From Cryptomeria japonica (Eukaryota; Streptophyta; Pinopsida; Cupressales; Cupressaceae), in NCBI RefSeq assembly GCF_030272615.1, contig NC_081410.1, positions 119,972,640 through 120,036,639 of the forward strand: a stretch of DNA of 64,000 nucleotides, read 5' to 3'. A model generated the notes under the pieces. The model searched no databases. It saw only the letters and a list, made by a program, of their open reading frames with translations, and was not told where the DNA came from. Below, one piece after another: positions 55,372 to 64,000 of the stretch. Made by a program: the position numbers and the translations under genes. The stretch's first letter is position 1. Each line of letters begins with the position of its first letter.

Positions 55372-57823
55372 ATGGCTGAAATTGGAAGTGCAAGTGCAAG
55401 CTCTAGTTCAATTGCCCATACCCGAACTGAAAATAACCCCTTTAAAATTGATCAAGATTCACCACTTTGGCATTATACAACAATGATCAAGCAAGTGTTT
55501 GGTGGTGGGGGTTTTGTTTGGAAGTGTAACCATTGTGGCACTGAGTATACCAGCTCATAATATCGAGTGAAAGGCCACCTTTGTTTCATCCCCGGGCGTG
55601 GAATAAAATTTTGTAAGGGATTAGATGGCAAGGGGCTGTCAAAAGCTCTAGTTTTGGAATATATTAGAGAACAAGAGGAAGCTGATAGGAGAAGTGGCAA
55701 AGCAAAGACTGATCATCCTCTTGTCCAGTCAAGCTCGAAGACTACGAGGCCTTCTAGTAGTATTGGCTCCACAAGACCAGCCGGTTCGCATCCTTTCATG
55801 CCAAAACCACCACTTGCTCCACTAGAGAATCAAAATGCTGTGGCTTCATGGAAAAGAGGCCCGTTGGATACTGCCTTCAAAAATGAAATGAGAGAGATTG
55901 CAGATTAGAGCATTGGGCGTTGTTTTTATGGCAATGGGCTTCCTTTCAACCTTGTTAGATCACCTTACTTTCGGGACATGGTACATACCCTTTGCAACAC
56001 ACCTTCTGATTATGTTTGTCCAGGGTATGAAAAGGTGAGAACCACCTTATTGGCAAAGGAGAAGGCATCCGTAGAGTCACAGTTGAAAGTCATCAAAGAT
56101 ACATGGTCGGAAACAGGTTTGACCATCATTTCTGATGGATGGAAAGATTGTAAAAATAGGCCATTGATCAATGTTATAGCAGTGTGCCCTAAAGGGGCAA
56201 TGTTTTTGAAAGCGGTGGATTGTGAGGGGCAAGTGAAAGATGCAAGTTTCATTGCCAATATCCTCATAGAATGCATTGACATGGTGGGGCCTCAAAATGT
56301 TGTCCAAGTCATAACGGACAATGCTAAAAATTGTAGGGCAGCAGGGACTATAGTGGAGGCTACATACGGTCACATCTTTTGGACACCATGTGCAGTCCAC
56401 TCACTCAATTTAATCATGCAAAAGATTGGCACACAAATTGATTGGGTGAAAAAATTGTACGAGGGCAAGGAGATTCAAATGTTTGTAACTAATCATCATA
56501 TGTCACGAGCCATTTTTAGGACCTTCTCCAAGTTGGAGTTGTTGAAGGTAATTACTAATTTAAATTTTATTTTTTAATTTTTTAGGTTTTATTTTTTTAT
56601 AATTGATATATGTTGTGTATTTTTTTATGTCATGTTAGGTAGCTGAAACACGATTTGCATCTCACACACTCGTCTTAAGACGACTTGTGAAGGTGCAAGA
56701 TGCCTTGAGTTCTATGGTCATCAACGGATTGTGGAGTGTATGGAAGCAGGCCCAGACAGAAGGAGCTCTAAAAGTAATAGCATTGATCCTTGATGAGAAA
56801 TGGTGGGATAATGTGGAATATGTTTTGAATTTCACTGAGCCCATCATGAGCATGATTAGGTATGCTGATACTGATCGCCCATGTTTGGGTGAGGTTTATG
56901 ATGGCATGGATTGCATGGTGGAGAAAATAAGAGAAGTAATAAAAAGAAAAGTAGATGACCCAACGGAAACATTTTCCAAAGTTGTGCAGAATATCATTGT
57001 TGACCGTTGGAACAAGATGACCAATCCCTTACATCTCTTAGCATTTGCTTTGACACCAAAATTTTATAGTGCAGAGATGCTTGCAACACCAAGGAGGGTA
57101 CCACCATATAGAGATGCAGAGATTGCTTCTAGATATAGAGCTGCCTTTAAAAAGATATATCAAGATGAGAAGACAAGAAATGTTGTCGCGAAGGAGTTTG
57201 GCCAATTTGTATCCACAAAAAATCATGATGTTGTAGCTCTCAATGCTAGATATGGGATGGATGCTGATGAGTGGTGGTATGTACATGGTCAAGGCTCCGT
57301 TTACTTGCAGCCTCTTGCAATTAAACTTCTCTCCCAAGTATGTATCTTTTTATTTTTATAGTTTTCTGATTCCATTTGATGCTATCATATTTTTATTTTA
57401 TAATTTATAAATTTCTAATTATGTTTTAACTTTTAACACGTTGCAAGTTCTTCTTCAGCTGAGCGGAATTGGAGTACATACTCCTTCATCCACTCAATCA
57501 AACGTAATCGTTTGGGTGCAAAGAGAGTTGAGGATTTGGTCTACGTACACTCCAACCTTCGTTTGTTGTCACATAAGGACCTTGAATATAATGTGGGTGC
57601 AACAAGGAATTGGGATCTAGCCCCTGAGTGTGCTGATTTAGATGCTACAGTTGCACAACTTGCCCAAGTCTCTATAGACGAGGCAGCTACGGAACTTGAG
57701 AGAGACTTGGCTAGTGGGAGTGACATTCCATTCGATAGTGGTTCAATTGATGCTGGATTTGAACCACTTGATGACCTTGGGCTTGGGTTGGATGGTTCAG
57801 ATGAAGATGAATATGGAATTTAA
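55372..57823 (+). pseudogene. hAT transposase (BED finger, DUF659, dimerisation)
   Basis: Three coding exons: 55372-56547, 56639-57337 and 57440-57823, about 752 codons. Exon 1 starts MAEIGSASASSSS, then a BED-type zinc finger (WKCNHCGTEYTSS, later H-X5 region GHLCFIPG) and DUF659-like SDGWKDCKNRPLINVI, then TDNAKNCRAAGTIVE and PCAVHSLNLIMQ. Exon 2 contains ETRFASH and LHLLAFALTPKFYS. Exon 3 holds the hAT C-terminal dimerisation motif AERNWSTYSFIHS and an acidic tail. Nonsense codons TAA 55558-55560 and TAG 55906-55908 both fit C-to-T changes of CAA/CAG. Intron 2 should end in AG before 57440 but reads AC, so splicing would fail or shift. Presumed past role: cutting and moving hAT copies. Confidence 0.9.
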
Positions 57824-58244
57824 ATCCCATAGATGGCTTGTAATTTGAATTTTTATTGTGTCATGACATATTCACAGTTTGAAACTTGAAACTTGAATAT
57901 TATCTTTTTTGCAAATTATGAATATGATAATAGACTTTAGTTATTAGTTTACTGATAACATTTGCGATATATGAATATTTATTGGCATTGGCAATTATAG
58001 ATTTATCATTTATCATTTATCATTTATGTATGTAAAGTCACATTGTATATTTTATTTTTGTATGGATTGTATCTATTGAACATATATATAATATATGTGT
58101 ATATATATATAAATTTATAATTAATATATGTATATATGTAAGGACGAACCCGAACCCGTACCCGTACCCAAGAAAGAAAAAAAATTGCCGAATCTACAAA
58201 TCCGTACCCGAATCCGAACCCGAACCGGTAACTTAGATAAAAGT

Positions 58245-58926
58245 GAATTTTAAATTATAACTTTAAGAAAGTTCCCAAGGAAGTTATAAAGGAGGAACGT
58301 AAAACTCATTTGCATATCTTGGACATATTTTTTTCTCTTATTGCAAAGTTCGGATTGCAAGTTTAACTTCAAACCCTAGGACGAAAACCCTAGAGGCATT
58401 TGACTTTGAAGATGAAAGATTTCTTCCTAATAAAATTCATGGTGGATTCACACAGGATTCATAGTTGTGCTTAACAAAGGAATAAGGGATTCATTTACAA
58501 TTAATGGCTTTCAATTCCTGAGTACAAATTTATTGAGATTTGCAAGCAAACAATTAATTTGTGAAGTGTGTGCGTGTGATGAAGAGACAAAAATGTTGGT
58601 GTTGTGTGTGCTCTAAAAGAAGAGATTTAAGTGAAATTAAATTATTGTTGCTGATTGTGTTGTCTTCATTTTTATATTACAAAAATGAGGGCAACCCATG
58701 CGAATTTTTCTTTAAAAATTCATATCATCTCTTCTCTAAGGCATGTTTTTGAGGTCAGATTTGTCTTGAATGTCGTTTAATCACTTGGGTAAGTTTTGCT
58801 CATCTTTTTTCTAGTTTTCCTTGTTGTTTTGAGGCCTTTATTTTATCCTCCTTAGTCAATTCGGGTCTTGAAGTATTCATTGCAAGTAGTGGAAGCTTTA
58901 AAAGACATTTACAAGTATTCTTTGAT
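58245..58926 (+). other. Leader of element B, no gene
   Basis: A+T-rich sequence after the hAT. A GTTATAAAGG at 58283 could be a TATA box and 'CACTTGGGTAAGTTTT' (58784) looks like a splice donor. A 63-codon frame at 58561 has no recognisable content. Confidence 0.35.
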
Positions 58927-60414
58927 CACTTGTAATTGGGTCTCTAAGACCCGACTACAAGTGTTTTTATGTATCTTTTGAAAAATTTCTCTTCCACTTG
59001 TGATCGACTTTTAGAGACCCGACTACAAGGTAGGTTCTTTTTCTTTTTTTAATGTGTTTTCATTCAACTTGTAATCGGTCCTTTAGGTCTCAATTATAAG
59101 TTGGTTTTTCCCTTTCATTTCGCCTTAAGTATCTAAGCATTTAGGCACTTGCATCGAGGGTTTTGAAACCTGATTCCTCCTTTGGCGTCTTTTTTTTTCT
59201 GCAAAGGAGGGTTTTTGTTTAGAGTTCGAGTTTCAGTAGGAGCGTCCTTCTTCTATTCGCTATATGAGTAAGCTTTTTGTGCTCATTTTGCTCTTAGAAA
59301 TCGCATTAGAAGTTGGACCTTTCCTTTCATCTCCATGAGATTTCATCTTTGAGGTAAGTGCGTCTTTCTTGTTTTTGTTCTCATTCATGGTATGGCAAAT
59401 TTCTTGTTTTTATCTGACGTTTTTGAAGTGCATATATTTTTTTTAGCTATTTGTATTCTTTCCGCCATTTCCTGTTTGTGATTTGTTGGCTTGTAGTCGG
59501 GTTTCCCTAGTCCGATTTCAAATTTTTATTGCTCCCCAAATGAATAAGATCATTTGTGGTTTTCAATTGCTTCTTCTTGATTTATGGAAGCAAGTTTATT
59601 TCTTGACTACTTGTAGCCGGGTTAGGGGAACCTAATTACAAGCTAAGATGTTAAGTCTTTCCCAAAGTACACTTGTAGTCAGGTTTCCCTAAACTGACTA
59701 CAAGTAGTGTGTTGTCTTTCCTTGCTAAGTTTTCATTCTGATTGTCAAAACCGAATTGTTTAAACCATAAGCAAATAACCCTTACTTGCATTCGGGTCAT
59801 CAAGACCCGATTGCAAGTGTTGTCATTATCATTTCTTTAAAAGCTTATCTCACTTGTAGTTGGGTCTTAATGACCCAATTACAAGTATTTTACTTCCCCG
59901 CTTTGCCTCAAAGGTCATCATCAGGTCTTCATCATATAACCGCAAGTCTTAATGTTTTCGAATGCAAATGAACTCTCACTTGCATATAAAATCCCCAAAT
60001 CCATCGGTCTAAGGCAAACTATTGAGCTTTGTTATGTCTTTGCAAATACCGCTCACTTGCAATCGGGTCTCCAAGACCTGACTACAAGTACGAATTGTAT
60101 CATTCTACCCTCTTTGCACACTTGTAATCGGGTCTTCAAGACCCGACTGCAAGTGTTAAGTTTATCACTACATCTCAACTTGGCAAAGTTATTCCATTTG
60201 CAGTCATATCCCTCCATGCTAAAAGTGCTTTCCAAGAGACTATATCGCATATTAGTCACTTGTAATCAGGTCTCCAAGACCCGATTACAAGCATCCATTA
60301 TCACTTGCTCTCAATCTTTACACCTACACTTGCAATCGAGTCTTGAAGACCCGATTACAAGTGCGAGTTTTGATGGTTCCCTTGCTTGAAATCAACCCTC
60401 CAGGATCCGATTTC
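58927..60414 (+). repeat. Array of at least 12 covarying 37-base hairpins
   Basis: Consensus CACTTGTAATCGGGTC-NNNNN-GACCCGATTACAAGTG. Clear copies: 58927-58963, 58995-59030, 59065-59103, 59608-59643, 59669-59708, 59784-59818, 59851-59887, 60054-60090, 60119-60155, 60257-60293 and 60327-60363; weaker ones near 59489 and 60384. Spacing is irregular (about 65-400 bases) and spacers are unrelated. Stem changes are often matched on both arms: GTAGTCAG/CTGACTAC at 59669, TTGCA/TGCAA at 59784 and TTGGGTC/GACCCAA at 59851. The array ends about 120 bases before ATG 60532. Confidence 0.9.
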
Positions 60415-60531
60415 CTCCCTATCACTGTCCAAGCTTATCCACAAAGCATCTTTGAGTCAATCCAAGTTGTTTCATGATTAAAACCCACCCAAGTCTTGGT
60501 GTGAGCATTGGTTTTCAAAGGTTTGGGCATT

Positions 60532-63500
60532 ATGGAATCCCCAATAGCTACCGAAGATGTTCTTACTCTCTTGAGTTTTCATGACAGTGTTGCAGATTCC
60601 TATTCGATGACTGAAGAGCCAGCATAACCTTCAAACAAGAAAATGAAGCATAAGTATGATAAATACCAAAATGAGATTACTCCTACTCAGGTGGTTTCTC
60701 TCATTGATGAGATCCGAGATACAGAGATCGGACATGTTGACATGTCTGAGTTCTTAAAAAGAATGGAAGGATCACCAACGCATGGCATGCAATTGCTCTT
60801 GAACAGTCATATCCATTTGGTCTCTTCTTTCCCAGTAGCTGCCCTGGAACCTGAGTTTGTGCTTGCATGTGCCTCTCACTTTGATAAAAAAACTAGAATA
60901 ATCAGGGATGATGATGGGAACGTCATAATCAAGTTAGATGCAGAAACCATTGACAAGATCTTCAAAGTTCCTGCAACTCCTGTGTATGCAGATATCACTA
61001 TGAAGAGTGCTCTGGATTATTACAACCAAAGCAGATCGAACTGCATTAGACATATTAATTCTAAATGGCTAAAGGTTCCAAGAACCTGTTTCTCAAGATG
61101 GCCCAAGTTGTATCGTTGCGACTTCATTGAAGAAGTTGGTGATATGATCACTCTTCTCAACAAGATAATGGGTTTGAGACACTCTAATGTGTTTGAAATC
61201 TGGATGTACAAGTATATCGTGGTCATGAGGAATGGGCAATCTCATATTTTCTGGGGAGAAGTTATCAGTGATAATCTGTGTGAGCAGCTGTCTCAAGTCC
61301 CCACCACCCTCACTTTCTACATGAATTCATACTTGGTGTATATAGCAGCGTTGCTCAGACAAATTTCTAGTCTTTCTACTAAGGGTGACAGGTTGATGGT
61401 GTCAATATGGAAACACTATGAGCAACTCACTCTCAGGCTCAGCAAAATTCATTACAGAAGGGTGCAGGATGCGTTCTTTGGCCATTTCATGTGCCTTTTT
61501 GACAAAACACTCAAGAGCATAAGAGTCTCTGAGGCAGCATGGACAAAAGGATATGAATACGGATGTTTGTTCTTGTAGTTCCAACTTTCACCTACATGAG
61601 AGTTGGATGTTTTGACGGGCAGCCATACATGTTACCCCAGTATCCCACTGACAAGATCCATCTGATGGAGTTAGCCAGGCAGCTGATGGCAGTTCATGCA
61701 ATACAGCTAGCAAATCATAAGCTAGGTATCAATATTTCCTCTCATTAATCCATTGCAGATCGGTTGGTATTCTTTGACCACCTCAACAAGGGCCAAGGCA
61801 ATGGAAACTGAACTTCAAGAAATCAAATTAAGGAAGTTCAAGGAGAGGAAAGATTTTGATTATCGAGGGATGAAGGACAAAATCAAGAGAGCCTTCACTC
61901 ATGTTCATCGCCTCGAAGATATATGGGTTGATCTTCACACTCAAGAAGATATCAAAAGAATGGATTACAGCAAGCTCACTTTAGAGCAGATCGTAGATCT
62001 TGATTTGACCAAGATTCCAGAAGGAATGGTGGATGGTGGAAAGATCCTTGACCTAGAGTACATAGAACAAAGAGTTGCATAAGCCCCTCTTCCTTCTCCT
62101 CATTGGTCAAAAAAGGAGTGTGATTCTATCTTTGACATGGTTCAGCCCATTCTTGCTAACACTGACGCTTGGCTGAAGAACAATAATGTTAAGAATATCA
62201 AGATTAAAGGTTGAGCAGAAAGTGATTCAGCTGGACTTGTTGGGCGAAGATCTGAGGTTAGGATCAAGTCCAAAGAAGGTGCTTCCTCTTCCGGCACTAG
62301 AATCAAGCTGAGGGTCAGCAAGGCTTTGGTTATTCCTCCACCAGAGGTGTCACCGAAAGGGAAGGAGAAACCACAGGTGCAAATACATGTTATTGATGCT
62401 GACAATGATACTCATGAGGAGAATACAGCAGGATCACCACCTTCAATAGGTTCAGATGCTCCTCGTACAGCCCTTCCCCAATTATCACTGGATGTAACCA
62501 TGTCTCCAATTGATACGGATGTGGATTCTTTCTCCACCTTTCATGTGGAACCTAGAACCGAGCACATCTATTTGCGCTAGCATAGAAATACTTGTTGAAA
62601 CCTCTCATGGTGGCCTAAAGAATGTCTTTGATGTGAACCCCTTGTTTGCCATTCTATCCAATGTATCTTTTCCTGAGGTTGATACTTCTACCATGAGTTT
62701 TGATAGGTTCATGACAGAAGCTAGTCATGATTTACCACCTAAACAAACACTCATCATTGTTCAAACAGAGACTTCTCCAAGAGTAACGACTATGGTATAG
62801 GCTGGTTGAGCAGAAAGTGTTTCAGTTGGACCTGTTGGGCAAAGATCTTAGGTTAGGATCAAGTCCAAAGAAGGTGCTTCCTCTTCCGGCACTAGAATCA
62901 AGTTGAGGGTCAGCAAGACTTTGGTTATTCCTCCACCAGAGGTGTCACCGAAAGGGAAGGAGAAACCACAGGTGCAAATACATGTTATTGATGCTAACAA
63001 TGATACTCATGAGGAGAATACAGCAGGATCACCACCTTCAATAGGTTCAGATCCTCCTCGTACAGCCCTTCCCCAATTATCATTGGATGTACACATGTCT
63101 CCAATTGATACGAATGTGGATTCTTTCTTGCCGTTCATGTGGAGCCTATAGAACCGAGCACATCTACTTGTGCTAGCATAGAAGTACTTGTTGAAACCTC
63201 TCATGGTGGCCTAGAGAATGTCTTTGAAGTGAACCCCTCGTTTGCCATTCTATCCAATGTATCTTTTCCCGAGGTTGATACTTCTGCCATGAGTTTTGAT
63301 AGGTTCATGACAGAAGCTAGTCATGATTTACCACCTGAACAAACACTCATCGTTGTTCAAATAGAGACTTCTCCAAGAGTAACGACTATGGTATAGGCTG
63401 ATCCTATTTCTTCATAAACCACAATTGTTGTCTCAGATGTGAACTCATTAGAACTGCCCCCTTGGTTGAGTTCAATCACACCCAAAAGGAAGAAGCAAGA

Positions 63501-63627
63501 GATCTCTCTTGACATATTTGATTTCCAGCAAGTCAGGAAACCTAAGCCCAAGGCTACTAAGAAAGCAAAGACAATCTCGCAAGTGGTGCTAGATAGCAAT
63601 AAAATGAAATATGCAGAAGTGGCATAG
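60532..63627 (+). pseudogene. Long element-borne ORF, same unknown family as 6452
   Basis: ATG 60532 (MESPIATEDVLTLLS) opens a frame of about 1000 codons now broken by TAA 60625-60627, a frameshift near 61575, stops at 62080 and 62212, and further shifts. The N-terminal 370 residues are homologous to the ORF at 6452 (shared 'EVGDMITLLNKIMGL' block, ISDN, SYLVY, DGQPYMLPQYPTDK). Then comes a charged, coiled-coil-like stretch (about 61800-62080), a Pro/Ser-rich part, and a basic tail (TPKRKKQEISLD, KPKPKATKKAK). No known retroelement enzyme domain is visible. Its role is unknown; nucleic-acid binding is only suggested by the basic tail. Confidence 0.65.
62209..63397 (+). repeat. 595-bp tandem duplication within the ORF
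   Basis: Two head-to-tail copies, 62209-62803 and 62804-63397, start 'GGTTGAGCAGAAAGTG' and end 'ACGACTATGGTATAGGCT'. They differ at a few percent of positions. 595 is not a multiple of three, so the second copy is out of frame with the first. Confidence 0.9.
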
Positions 63628-64000
63628 CCTTTAGTTGAGAAACCGCCAGAAGAAATGCAGTTGTCAAATTACAAGCTCGCCGGGATAGAACTTGGAAAGC
63701 AGACACATACAGGTATCAAACATGATGCCACGGATTTTGTAATATCCCTGTTGTTATTAACTAAGATATCCAAAGGATATAGTCAAACAATGTACCGATT
63801 ACTTTGCTGTTCAAACTTCCTAACTGTATAACCTGTGTGTTATGCAGATTTGTAGACCACTTGTGTGTTATGCTGTTCTGATTTCTGCAACACTTCAGAC
63901 TAATTTTGATACTAGGAAAATTGGTTTCCTAATGTGGATGACATGCAACCAAATAGGACAATAATCAAGGATGATAATGCAACTTGTATTTTTATGTTTT
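63628..64000. other. No gene recognised, window end
   Basis: The ORF frame can be followed weakly past the TAG at 63626 (LVEKPPEEMQLSNYKLAG), then fades. The remaining A+T-rich sequence contains a duplicated 'ACTTGTGTGTTATGC' type phrase (63832-63875). Confidence 0.4.

Larger units (their letters stand above)
54670..58236 (+). mobile_element. hAT DNA transposon, nearly complete
   Basis: Perfect 15-bp terminal inverted repeats CTAAGTTACCGGTTC (54670-54684 and complement at 58222-58236) and a perfect 8-bp target duplication ATAAAAGT (54662-54669 and 58237-58244). 3567 bp. Subterminal regions are rich in GGGTCC (left) and GAACCCG (right). It encodes a BED-finger/DUF659/hAT-dimerisation transposase in three coding exons with two nonsense codons. 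The clean ends suggest fairly recent insertion, possibly by another copy's transposase. Confidence 0.95.

Noticed and set aside
58927-60414. CRISPR-like array
   Set aside because: Repeats are palindromic and irregularly spaced, the context is a plant retroelement, and no cas genes are present.

Overview
This is nuclear DNA from a plant with a very large, transposon-filled genome. A gymnosperm (conifer-like) is the best guess: there are Ty1/copia, Ty3/gypsy and hAT elements nested inside one another, LTRs up to 3.8 kb, and a host gene whose introns exceed 12 kb. The species cannot be fixed from the sequence. There are no bacterial operons, ribosome binding sites, tRNA or rRNA genes, or CRISPR arrays.

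One host gene is visible. Six short exons on the minus strand (45492 down to 14989) join in phase at every junction. They encode the start of a C48 (ULP1/SENP-type) SUMO-protease domain, closest by eye to the plant OTS1/OTS2 (ULP1C/ULP1D) group. Its introns of about 3.7, 13.7 and 12.3 kb hold most of the central transposons. The catalytic His/Asp/Cys exons were not found and probably lie beyond the left edge.

Layout, left to right. 1-3281: no recognised gene. 3282-7714: 5' part of a giant-LTR element with a hairpin array, a hAT deletion derivative and a decayed ORF of unknown family. 8430-9987: repeat sequence with hairpin arrays, split by a 3.8-kb solo LTR (9988-13765). 14989-15080: SUMO-protease exon. 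15758-26886: copia element (TSD GCAGT) carrying a second copia (19721-24956, TSD AATTT) inside its reverse transcriptase. 27426-27528: exon. 28040-28830: GC-richer block. 29829-33308: second giant solo LTR. 35788-38570: minus-strand gypsy chromovirus fragment lacking the reverse-transcriptase core. 39588-40011: GC-rich hairpin array. 41198-41728 and 45444-45492: four exons. 42219-43933, 45756-46452 and 50706-52167: solo LTRs with 'TGTAATGTCCC' type ends. 45648-54448: a third copia, broken by a small minus-strand copia (47037-49908) and a 2.7-kb insertion. 54670-58236: nearly complete hAT transposon (TSD ATAAAAGT). 58927-63627: a striking hairpin array followed by a long broken ORF homologous to the one at 6452.

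The most unusual theme is tandem arrays of short hairpins in transposon non-coding DNA. At least six arrays with unrelated sequences occur here, several with compensatory changes on both sides of the stem. In two divergent elements (near 5 kb and 60 kb) an array of entirely different sequence lies directly upstream of an ORF from the same unrecognised protein family. In the giant-LTR family this ORF may sit inside the LTR itself. That pairing is the best candidate here for an undescribed system.
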